DNA of 9,840 nt from Clostridiales bacterium. Lineage in GTDB: Bacteria > Bacillota > Clostridia > Lachnospirales > WQUN01. The notes beneath the pieces were generated by a model. The model worked only from the letters and a program-made list of their open reading frames with translations, ran no database searches and was not told the DNA's origin. Where the stretch lies: the NCBI GenBank assembly GCA_031273705.1, contig JAISRJ010000220.1, positions 1 through 9,840 of the forward strand. Direction: 5' to 3'. A program made the translations under genes and the position numbers. Shown here one piece after another: positions 1 through 6,799 of the stretch; the stretch's first letter is position 1; every line of letters starts with the position of its first letter.

Positions 1-777
1 ATTTTTAATGAATGTTGCCGGAATTTAAAGTATTTGACAAAAATGGAATTGGCGGGAATGACTTATGCGGCCATTGCCGATGGGCGAATCAGGTTTGAGC
101 GGGCATTGGCGGCTTCGGATAAAGCTAATCTATTGAAGGTCTCGGAGCAGGGACTGATTCGTTTTCTGGATGATCTCTCTGAGAATGATATTTTTGAACG
201 ATATTTCGCCTATCGTTGTCGTACTATTACAGAGTCGGTGCACAAGTTCAGCAAAACTGTTAAGTCATTTGACGGCATCACTTTTGGGACTAATGCTTAT
301 TCTCCCATCGGGGCACGAATTGTCGGTCAGAATTATAATGAATATGATGGCATTTACGATTATTTGCAACCACTCCTCGGCTATACAGAGTGGCACATAT
401 ACGAGCCAATCGCGGCCTGGGGGCGTTATTTGTGCAGACATGCCGGATTAAATGAGGCAGTTGCTGTTGAAATAGCGAAACGATTATTCTGTCTCGGCGA
501 TACGATTTGTCCTGATAACTTTGCGGAACTTGATTCCGCAGGGGAAGGTAACGACCGGAGCGCGCATTCCATGTTTAGCGCTGAATTGAAGATGTGCGAG
601 GAATTCACTGCGCGACCATATAAGATAACGCCGATTATCAGGGGCAAAACTTGGAGCAAAACTTTCACCGATGATGTGATTCATGAAATAGGGCAGTCGC
701 CTTTTAACGCCTATGTATTTCAGGGGCCTGATTACTTGTTGAAGGGAATACCTCATTCCATCAAGTGGAACTTGTAA
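1..777 (+). CDS. TIM-barrel glycoside-hydrolase-like protein, C-terminal part (5' end outside window)
   Basis: The frame is open from base 1 to the TAA at 775-777, giving 258 residues. A TTG at 34 could serve as a start, but there is no stop upstream and no clear ribosome binding site, so I read this as the 3' part of a longer gene. Residues 4-6 are an Asn-Glu-Cys-Cys stretch. A helical segment follows, then FAYRCRTI and a GITFGTNAYSPIGARIVGQN stretch followed by DYLQPLLGYTEW. This order (Cys-rich turn, helix, 'fR..i', '..fsP..A.lvGQ.Y', 'D.i.Pmly') recalls the second half of uncharacterised TIM-barrel proteins related to glycoside hydrolases; that match is from memory and no catalytic pair was identified. 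It ends 52 bases before livG with no terminator in between, so it may belong to the same transcript. The gene is real; the family call is tentative. Confidence 0.6.
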   Translation: MFNECCRNLKYLTKMELAGMTYAAIADGRIRFERALAASDKANLLKVSEQGLIRFLDDLSENDIFERYFAYRCRTITESVHKFSKTVKSFDGITFGTNAYSPIGARIVGQNYNEYDGIYDYLQPLLGYTEWHIYEPIAAWGRYLCRHAGLNEAVAVEIAKRLFCLGDTICPDNFAELDSAGEGNDRSAHSMFSAELKMCEEFTARPYKITPIIRGKTWSKTFTDDVIHEIGQSPFNAYVFQGPDYLLKGIPHSIKWNL

Positions 778-829
778 ATCGCACCGATGTTACAAAACTG
801 TTTCGTTCATTATTTACGGAGGAATTGAT

Positions 830-1588
830 GTGAAGATATTAGAAGTTAAGGATATCAGCAAAAACTTTGGAGGAGTTCGTGCACTTTCCAATCTGTCCTT
901 CTCGCTGGAAGAAGGTCAGATTACAGGATTGATTGGATCAAACGGAGCCGGAAAAACAACAATATTCAATGTGATAACCGGCTTTTTAAAAAGTGACTCG
1001 GGACAGATTATTTATAAAGGCGAAGATATAACAGGATTAGCGCCGATAAAAATTGTCAAGAAAGGGATATGCCGTACCTTTCAAGAATTGAGGTTGTTTG
1101 GTAAATTAAGCGTTTTCGAGAATATTTGTTTGGGCATTCCTGATCAGAGCGAAGAAAAATTCATGACTGCTTTAATCAAACCGCCTAAAGTTCGTAAAGA
1201 AAGGGCTGCAGTAAAAGAAAAAGTAGAAGGGATCATTGATTATGTCGGACTGACGCCATACACAAATTATCTTGCGGAAAGCCTGGCATACGGTGAACAA
1301 AAATTGTTATCATTGGGTCGTTTTCTAGCGACAGGCGCTGATACTCTGTTGTTGGATGAGCCGACATCGGGACTTGACGGACGACACATTGATAATATTT
1401 TAGAAGTAGTTCGAAAATTAACAACATCAGGAAAAACGATTTGCCTGATTGAGCACAATATGGAAGTTGTCAGTGCGGTATCGTCCTATATTTATGTACT
1501 TGATCAAGGAACTAAATTAGCGGAGGGATTTTCAAAGGATGTCATGAATGATCCGCAAGTGCTTAGTATATATCTTGGCGGCGAATGA
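830..1588 (+). CDS. livG: LIV/HAAT-family ABC transporter ATP-binding protein LivG
   Basis: This is one of two cytoplasmic ATPases that power a branched-chain-amino-acid-type (HAAT) importer. It has 252 residues, the usual LivG length. Visible motifs are Walker A GSNGAGKT (36-43), Q-loop TFQE (83-86, Gln85), the ABC signature in the LivG form LAYGEQ (152-157), Walker B LLLDEP (173-178), D-loop SGLD (180-183) and the H-loop His209 in IEHNM. The start is GTG at 830, with GGAGG at 818-822 giving 7-base spacing. An ATG at 828 lies in another frame and is followed at once by a stop. livF follows 27 bases later. Having both ATPase genes upstream of the binding-protein gene is not the E. coli livK-HMGF order. 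The transported substrate cannot be told from the ATPase; this family also carries amides, urea and aromatic acids. Confidence 0.95.
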   Translation: MKILEVKDISKNFGGVRALSNLSFSLEEGQITGLIGSNGAGKTTIFNVITGFLKSDSGQIIYKGEDITGLAPIKIVKKGICRTFQELRLFGKLSVFENICLGIPDQSEEKFMTALIKPPKVRKERAAVKEKVEGIIDYVGLTPYTNYLAESLAYGEQKLLSLGRFLATGADTLLLDEPTSGLDGRHIDNILEVVRKLTTSGKTICLIEHNMEVVSAVSSYIYVLDQGTKLAEGFSKDVMNDPQVLSIYLGGE

Positions 1589-1615
1589 TGTTAGGGAAGG
1601 CAGGTAACGCTGAAT

Positions 1616-2329
1616 ATGTTGGTTGAAGTAAAAGGGATTGAAGCCGGATACGGGAAAAAGACCGTTATTCGAGATATCAATATCACAGTAAATGATAATG
1701 AAATAGTGGCAATTATCGGGCCTAACGGAACCGGAAAGTCAACATTGTTAAAAGCATTATACGGAAATATTAAGCCAACTGCCGGGGAATTCCATTATAG
1801 AGGACGAAATATCACCGGTCGTAGCCCCGGAGTTAATTGTGCGAATGGTATTTCTTATGTTTCGCAAGGCGCTAATGTTTTTCCGGATTTAACTGTAGAG
1901 CAAAATCTCTTGATGGGCGGATATACGGTAAAGGACAAAAACAGAGTAAAAGAAAAATTAAAACAAGTCTATGAGCTTTTTCCGGCTTTGGCAGACAGAA
2001 AAAGTTCACGAGGGCGATCATTGAGCGGCGCCGAACGACAACAACTGGCGTTCGGCATGAGTCTCGTTTGCGATCCGAAACTGATATTTTCTGATGAGCC
2101 GTCCATTGGACTTGCTCCTACTGTTGTAAAAACAATTATGAGGATAATAAAGTATGTAGTAGAGGAAATGGGTACATCAGTATTGATTGTGGAACAAAAC
2201 GCAAAAGAAGTACTTCGTATAGCAGACAGAGTTTATGTGATGAAAGTCGGAAAGATAACGAACGAAGGCTCGGCTGAAAAATTCAATACTCCGGAAGAAT
2301 TGAAAAAAGTATACCTGGTCGAAGAATAG
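1616..2329 (+). CDS. livF: LIV/HAAT-family ABC transporter ATP-binding protein LivF
   Basis: This is the second ATPase of the importer and pairs with LivG on the LivH/LivM permease dimer. It has 237 residues, normal for LivF. Motifs are Walker A GPNGTGKS (35-42), Q-loop Gln84 in YVSQG, signature LSGAERQ (136-142), Walker B IFSDEP (157-162) and the LivF-typical SIGLAP after it. The position usually held by the H-loop histidine is Gln194 in VEQN, which is normal for LivF. Two details differ mildly from common LivF: the signature is LSGAERQ where LSGGEQQ is usual, and Walker B has Phe-Ser before the Asp. The start is ATG at 1616 with purine-rich GGAAGG and AGG tracts upstream at 1595-1604; TTG at 1619 is an alternative. 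No terminator is seen before livK, 122 bases further on. Confidence 0.94.
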   Translation: MLVEVKGIEAGYGKKTVIRDINITVNDNEIVAIIGPNGTGKSTLLKALYGNIKPTAGEFHYRGRNITGRSPGVNCANGISYVSQGANVFPDLTVEQNLLMGGYTVKDKNRVKEKLKQVYELFPALADRKSSRGRSLSGAERQQLAFGMSLVCDPKLIFSDEPSIGLAPTVVKTIMRIIKYVVEEMGTSVLIVEQNAKEVLRIADRVYVMKVGKITNEGSAEKFNTPEELKKVYLVEE

Positions 2330-2438
2330 TGTGTTTTTTATTAGGATTTTTCAGCTAACTTACTAATTGCAAAAGGAAGGGGGAAAAAATAGAAAACTCA
2401 GTTTGCAGGATGCAGAAGGATTCAGAAAAAATATTATC

Positions 2439-2444
2439 AGGAGG
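2439..2444 (+). promoter_or_regulatory. Strong RBS (AGGAGG) that fixes the livK start
   Basis: AGGAGG lies 7 bases before the ATG at 2452. An in-frame ATG at 2410 would add 14 charged residues in front of the signal peptide and has only GCAGG directly before it. The 2452 start puts Lys-Arg at residues 2-3 followed by the hydrophobic core, as expected of an exported protein. Confidence 0.85.
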
Positions 2445-2451
2445 AAAGAAC

Positions 2452-3609
2452 ATGAAAAGGATTCTATCACTGGCATTGGCGCTTACACTGGCATTGTCCC
2501 TGTTTGTCTGCGGTGGCAGCACGGCTACAGCATCCGCCGGCACGATAGACCCGTCTTTAGAGGTATATAAAATAGGCTGTATATTCCCCATGACGGGTAC
2601 GATAGCTTCATCAGGGGAGTACTGTAAAAATGCTGTGGAGCTGGCCGCAGAAAAGATTAATAACAGCGGAGGCATTAACGGCCACAAGGTTGAAGTCATT
2701 GTCGAAGACAGCAAGGGTGTGCCAAGAGACGGTATTATGGCTTATAAGAAACTTGTGGATGTTAATAAAGTAATTGCGATAGTACCGACAATCAGCAGCG
2801 TTGTTATGGCCTTGGTTCCGGAAGTAAATGCCGCAGATGTAGTTATGATTAATACTCTTGCAAAAACCAACGATATTGTCGGGGCTGGTCCGCGTATTTT
2901 CAGTATTACCATACCGACCAGTGGTGACGGTACGTATCAGGGTACATTTGCTTACGAAGTGTTGGGTGCCAGAACAGCCGCTATGCTTTATGTAAAATCT
3001 GACGTCGGCATTTCCTATGACAAATTTGTCACAGAAGAGTTTGAGCGTCTGGGCGGGAAAATATTATCACGAGACGGGCATGATGGCGGTACAACTGATT
3101 TTCGGGCTGTTTTGACAAAAATCAAACAGGAAAATCCGGATATCATATTTGTTGAATCTCAGTATCAGGAGATAGCAAGTATCATAAAACAAGCACGGGA
3201 TTTGGGCATCGATACGCAAACCATGAGTTTTAGTTCTGTTTTGTCCGGCCAGTTCAATGAAATTACCGGAAAAGCCGGAAACGGGCACCTCATAACCGTT
3301 TCGGGTTATGATCCGGAAGAGAATTTAGCGAGCGTTCAGGATTTTGTTAAATCATATCGGGACAAATACGGCGCGGAACCGATTATTGATTCGGCTATGA
3401 CATATGATGCTGTTATGATGTTTGCCGAAGCGATTAGAAGCAACGGATATACAGCGGACGGAATATCGCAAGGATTGATGGATATGCCGGGTTATGAAGG
3501 CGCCACCGGTGTTATTGAAAAGTTTAATGATCGGCACGTTGTCAGTAGACCCATCAGAATGCAAGTACATCAAGACGGGAAATGGCTGTACTACGATGAG
3601 CAAAATTAG
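2452..3609 (+). CDS. livK: LIV-type ABC transporter substrate-binding protein LivK
   Basis: This is the extracytoplasmic solute receptor of the importer, 385 residues from the ATG chosen here. Residues 1-20 form a signal peptide: Lys2-Arg3, then a Leu/Ala-rich core ending in LSLFVC. Cys20-Gly21-Gly22 suggests a lipoprotein, but Val at -1 and Phe at -2 of the Cys make a poor lipobox. An Ala27-Ser28-Ala29 site could instead be cut by signal peptidase I. The mature part is a type I periplasmic-binding fold (Peripla_BP_6 type): IGCIFPMTGTIASSGEY at 41-57, the INNSGGINGH turn (69-78), DFRAVLTKIK..NPDIIFV (216-234) and a closing GATGVIEKFND (350-360). In this family a Ser/Thr-containing loop, here near TISS (113-116), and a later Thr hold the amino-acid backbone. 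The ligand is not determinable; leucine, isoleucine and valine are only the default. Confidence 0.93.
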   Translation: MKRILSLALALTLALSLFVCGGSTATASAGTIDPSLEVYKIGCIFPMTGTIASSGEYCKNAVELAAEKINNSGGINGHKVEVIVEDSKGVPRDGIMAYKKLVDVNKVIAIVPTISSVVMALVPEVNAADVVMINTLAKTNDIVGAGPRIFSITIPTSGDGTYQGTFAYEVLGARTAAMLYVKSDVGISYDKFVTEEFERLGGKILSRDGHDGGTTDFRAVLTKIKQENPDIIFVESQYQEIASIIKQARDLGIDTQTMSFSSVLSGQFNEITGKAGNGHLITVSGYDPEENLASVQDFVKSYRDKYGAEPIIDSAMTYDAVMMFAEAIRSNGYTADGISQGLMDMPGYEGATGVIEKFNDRHVVSRPIRMQVHQDGKWLYYDEQN

Positions 3610-3638
3610 ATAGCTAAAATCTGTTACGTAATGTTTCA

Positions 3639-3677
3639 CCGGCAGACGGGTAACTGCAGTGGCCGTCCGTCTGCCGG
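3639..3677 (+). other. Strong hairpin between livK and livH
   Basis: An 11-base perfect inverted repeat, CCGGCAGACGG at 3639-3649 and CCGTCTGCCGG at 3667-3677, encloses a 17-base loop whose first bases can add G-U pairs. It begins 29 bases after the livK stop. The T-rich stretch (TTTT at 3684-3687) is not directly against the stem, so it is a poor Rho-independent terminator. Hairpins here are known to stabilise the mRNA 3' end of binding-protein genes or partly reduce downstream transcription, so that the receptor is made in excess over the permeases. That role is inferred. Confidence 0.7.
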
Positions 3678-3715
3678 GAGTGCTTTTCACTTTATGGGTA
3701 CTCCTAATGAATGAT

Positions 3716-3720
3716 AAGGA
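3716..3720 (+). promoter_or_regulatory. RBS (AAGGA) that fixes the livH start at 3729
   Basis: AAGGA sits 8 bases before ATG 3729. An in-frame ATG at 3711 lies upstream of this site and has no purine-rich tract before it, so the six extra codons are unlikely to be translated. Confidence 0.65.
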
Positions 3721-3728
3721 TGGTTCAT

Positions 3729-4619
3729 ATGTTAATCCAAACATTGGTCAATGGTATTTCCCTGGGTTCTGCCTATGCGTTAACCGCCTTGGGCTTTGCG
3801 ATTATTTATAGAACTTTGGGAATCTTTCATTTTGCACATGGATCTGTTTACGCGTTTTCCGCACATGTTGCATATTCTCTCATAACACTGGTTAAGATGC
3901 CGCTTATTCCTTCCGTGCTTCTCACGATGCTTGCCGGAGGGATACTCGGTATGATAATCAATTTTTTAATTTATGAACCGCTGAAGAGACATGCTTCTTC
4001 CGGCCAAGTTTATATGATTGCATCCATGGGAGCTTCTATTGTGCTTCAAAATTTGATTGCGACGGCTTGGGGTGCCATAACAAAGGTTCTGGTTCTCCCG
4101 AATCTGGAGACCAGCTTGTATAATATTCATCACATTGGATCTGCTGTGATTACAATGGCGCAATTGCTGGTTGTAATAGTGACAGTAGTTGCTCTTGCCA
4201 CTATAGCGTTGTTTTCGAAGTCCATGATCGGACTGTCCATCATAGCGTTGGGTAACGATTCGGAAGTGGCTGAGAATCTTGGGATGAAAGTGAAAGCTAT
4301 TCGATATATCACGTTAGCGGTTGGATCCGCTTTGGCGGCTCTGTCGGCGGTACTTGTAAGTATAGACCTGCGAGCAGTGGATTCGGCTATGGGCGTACCG
4401 ATCATGTTAATGACGATTATAGCTGTTATCGTTGGCGGGACTGCTAACTTTGGTGCTGCCATTGCCGGCGGATACTTGATTGGTCTGATCAAAAATTTCG
4501 GCATTTGGGCGATATCAGCCGAATGGGATAATACTCTTTTATTTATTATGCTGGTATTAGTAATCATGTTTAAACCTGCGGGACTCTTTGGGCGCAAGAT
4601 TTCAAAATTGGGGAGGTAA
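3729..4619 (+). CDS. livH: LIV/HAAT-family ABC transporter permease LivH
   Basis: This is an integral membrane subunit of the importer, 296 residues, about the usual length. The LivH pattern is clear: LVNGISLGSAYALTALGFAI at 6-25, then HFAHG (34-38; usually NFAHG), a long run of hydrophobic segments, and the cytoplasmic coupling loop ALGNDSEVAENLGMKV (173-188), which contacts an ATPase. It is followed by IVGGTANFGAAIAGG (234-248) and FKPAGLFG (281-288). The ATG at 3729 is chosen from its ribosome binding site. The stop at 4617-4619 overlaps the livM ribosome binding site (GGGGAGGT, 4610-4617), and livM starts 5 bases after the stop, so the two permeases are very probably translationally coupled. 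Confidence 0.94.
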   Translation: MLIQTLVNGISLGSAYALTALGFAIIYRTLGIFHFAHGSVYAFSAHVAYSLITLVKMPLIPSVLLTMLAGGILGMIINFLIYEPLKRHASSGQVYMIASMGASIVLQNLIATAWGAITKVLVLPNLETSLYNIHHIGSAVITMAQLLVVIVTVVALATIALFSKSMIGLSIIALGNDSEVAENLGMKVKAIRYITLAVGSALAALSAVLVSIDLRAVDSAMGVPIMLMTIIAVIVGGTANFGAAIAGGYLIGLIKNFGIWAISAEWDNTLLFIMLVLVIMFKPAGLFGRKISKLGR

Positions 4620-4624
4620 TATCG

Positions 4625-5494
4625 ATGAGTGTAATACTGTCAATATTGATACAACTATGCATGTATTCGATCCTAGCGTTAGGTCTTAACATGCTGGTCG
4701 GGTATTCGGGGCTGGTATCTTCCGCTACCGCTGCTCTTTTTGGTATTGGAGGGTATCTGACGGCGCTTTTTGCTCTTCATTATAAACTCGACTTTTTTGT
4801 GATCCTGATCGCCGGCGGAGTGTTCGCGGCGGTATTGGGAGTCTTGGTTTCGCTGCCGGCGCTGAGGCTAAAAGGAGACTATTTTTTCATTACCACGATG
4901 GGATTTACCTGGATTATTACAAATATTATGACGAATTGGATGCAGGTAACACGAGGCCCGAATGGATTGACTGGAATACCTAGCCCGCTTGTTTTCGGGC
5001 AAGTATTGAATTCGCGTTTCCTGTTTTTTATCCTTATTTTGATTATAACAGCCCTATGCATATTTGTCGCAAATCGTGTGTGCACTTCCCCGTTTGGTAG
5101 AGCTTTAAAGGGTATGCGAGAAGATGATATTGCGCTGGAAGCATTAGGAAAAAACATAACAGCTTTCAGAGTCAAGACATTTGTGTTTTATGCTATTTAT
5201 TGTGGTATGGCAGGAACTATATATGCTTATAATATGAGGTTTGTGGATCCGACTGCCTTTACATCGGATGAATCTATATTTGTTTTGAGTATGGTTGTAT
5301 TAGGCGGAGTAGGCAGTATCAAAGGAACATTGGTTGGAGTTTTGGTATTGGGAATAATTTCCGAAGGGGTTAGATATGTTGGTCTACCGGCGAGCATAGC
5401 TTTTCAGGCCAGACAAATCATATACGGGCTGATTTTAGTTTTATTTATGATATTTAGACCTCAAGGACTCTTGGGACAGTATAAAATTACTTAA
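4625..5494 (+). CDS. livM: LIV/HAAT-family ABC transporter permease LivM
   Basis: This is the second permease subunit and forms a heterodimer with LivH. It has 289 residues with no N-terminal extension. Family landmarks are LALGLNMLVGYSGLVS (17-32), ALRLKGDYFFITTMGF (79-94), TRGPNGLTGIP (109-119), the coupling loop GRALKGMREDDIALEALG (158-175), VLGGVGSIKGTLVG (225-238) and a terminal FRPQGLLG (277-284). After the first motif many relatives have S-L-G-H before the next helix; here it reads SSATAALFGIGGY, a mild variation. The ATG at 4625 has an excellent ribosome binding site inside the end of livH. Only 22 bases separate it from the next gene, an MFS carrier. Confidence 0.94.
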   Translation: MSVILSILIQLCMYSILALGLNMLVGYSGLVSSATAALFGIGGYLTALFALHYKLDFFVILIAGGVFAAVLGVLVSLPALRLKGDYFFITTMGFTWIITNIMTNWMQVTRGPNGLTGIPSPLVFGQVLNSRFLFFILILIITALCIFVANRVCTSPFGRALKGMREDDIALEALGKNITAFRVKTFVFYAIYCGMAGTIYAYNMRFVDPTAFTSDESIFVLSMVVLGGVGSIKGTLVGVLVLGIISEGVRYVGLPASIAFQARQIIYGLILVLFMIFRPQGLLGQYKIT

Positions 5495-5516
5495 CAGAGA
5501 AAAGAGCATAATTTTT

Positions 5517-6743
5517 GTGGTATTAAAAAAGAGATACCTATTCTTGGCGGTTAGTACGCTGGTGATGTTATGTCTCGGGTCAATTTATGCCTGGTCAGTG
5601 TTTCGCGTACCCCTGAGTATAATCCACCCGGATTGGGTCGATACTGAACTTTCAACGATTTTTACTATATCCATTATTTGCTTTTGTTTTGGCGGATTTA
5701 TTAGTGGCAAGATTGTTGTTGAAATTGGTTTCAAAATCGTGCTTCTTGTTGCTGCTTTATTGCTGTTTGCCGGATTTTATGGTGCGTCAATGGCAGTAAG
5801 AAATGGTGATTCGAAAACCGCTTTAATGCTCATGTATGTCTTCTATGGTGTTTTTTGCGGCCTCGGAGCAGGGATAGGATACAATTCAGTTATCGGGACA
5901 ACCATAAAATGGTTTCCGGATATGGCTGGCATCGCGTCCGGAGTAATGCTGATTGGCTTTGGCTGTGGTGGTCTGGTACTGGGCAGTTTTGCAATGCAAC
6001 TAATTGAGGCTTTAGGCGTCAGTAATACTTTATTTTATTTTTCATTGTCCATTTCACCCGTTATCTTGATAAGCGCGTTTGTTATTTCGCGCCCATCAGA
6101 AGCGGGAACAAAACCTATTGAAGAAAACGATGCGATTATCGAGGCTGCTATAGTGCCGTTATCTTCATTGCAAATGATTAAAACCGGTGAATTTTGGCTC
6201 TTTTTCTCCTACGCTATTTTTGCATGTTCTGCGGGTTTAGTTATCATCAACAGCGGGTCAGTTATTGCGGTTTCTTTTGGCGCCCCGGCTGTTATTGGGC
6301 TTCTTGTGTCTGTGTTCAACGGAGCGGGCAGGATTGTGATTGGTTTTTTGTTTGACAAAAGAGGTCGATATATTGCGATGATTACAAATGCGATATTTCT
6401 GCTCTTTTGCGGCGTAATGCTCCTATTATGTTCTATTACAAAACAGACCATCTTTATTTTAATAGGTCTTCCACTGATAGGACTGCCCTATGGTGGAACT
6501 GCGTCACTTGTATCTGCGGTTACGCATTCGTTATTCGGGTCAAAATTCTATGCGGAAAACGCCGCGCTTATGATGTTTCATATGGTACCGGCAACAGTGA
6601 TTGGACCAATTATATATGATCTGCTGTTTAAATGGTCCGGCAGAACATATCACTTGCCTTTTACTATGATTATTATCTTTGCATTGGGCATGATAACCAT
6701 GAATGCTATATTAACGAAAAATTTATTGCGTCAAACGAAATAA
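5517..6743 (+). CDS. MFS transporter, OFA (oxalate/formate antiporter) family
   Basis: This is a 408-residue membrane carrier with about 12 hydrophobic segments. It carries the OFA signature GSIYAWSVFRVPL in helix 1 (21-33), the GLGAGIGYNSVIGTTIKWFP stretch (115-134) with the following AGIASGVMLIGFG (137-149), and an MFS loop motif GRIVIGFLFDKRGR (271-284) between halves of the second bundle. OFA members exchange or co-transport small carboxylates. In oxalate transporter OxlT an Arg in TM8 and a Lys in TM11 bind oxalate. Here Arg272 lies in the TM8-like segment, but the TM11-like segment (about 350-370) has no Lys or Arg, only His355, so oxalate is doubtful. The start is GTG 5517, placing Lys-Lys-Arg before helix 1, with only a weak AAAGAG ribosome site at 5501-5506. 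It continues the liv operon and may serve the same substrate or export its product. Confidence 0.88.
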   Translation: MVLKKRYLFLAVSTLVMLCLGSIYAWSVFRVPLSIIHPDWVDTELSTIFTISIICFCFGGFISGKIVVEIGFKIVLLVAALLLFAGFYGASMAVRNGDSKTALMLMYVFYGVFCGLGAGIGYNSVIGTTIKWFPDMAGIASGVMLIGFGCGGLVLGSFAMQLIEALGVSNTLFYFSLSISPVILISAFVISRPSEAGTKPIEENDAIIEAAIVPLSSLQMIKTGEFWLFFSYAIFACSAGLVIINSGSVIAVSFGAPAVIGLLVSVFNGAGRIVIGFLFDKRGRYIAMITNAIFLLFCGVMLLLCSITKQTIFILIGLPLIGLPYGGTASLVSAVTHSLFGSKFYAENAALMMFHMVPATVIGPIIYDLLFKWSGRTYHLPFTMIIIFALGMITMNAILTKNLLRQTK

Positions 6744-6799
6744 TTATACTGCCGGAGACATTTATATGAGTCTATTAAAACGAATGGAGGTAAATTGTC

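Noticed and set aside
2367..2395. Possible promoter for livK (TTGCAA, 17-base spacer, TAGAAA)
   Set aside because: Both boxes match the consensus at only 4 of 6 positions in AT-rich DNA, which is within chance. It is not enough to call a promoter.
2355..2714. 119-codon open frame on the minus strand over the livK start
   Set aside because: It lies opposite the livK signal peptide and N-terminal domain, which are unambiguous, and has no recognisable motif or ribosome site. It is a shadow of codon bias.
4130..4597. 155-codon minus-strand open frame within livH
   Set aside because: The livH permease motifs account for this DNA. The antisense peptide has no family resemblance and no promoter or ribosome site.
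6723..6750. TATACT at 6745-6750 as a -10 box for the ene-reductase gene
   Set aside because: The -10 is good, but the hexamer 16-17 bases upstream bears no useful likeness to TTGACA. An extra promoter remains possible at the composition break but is unsupported.
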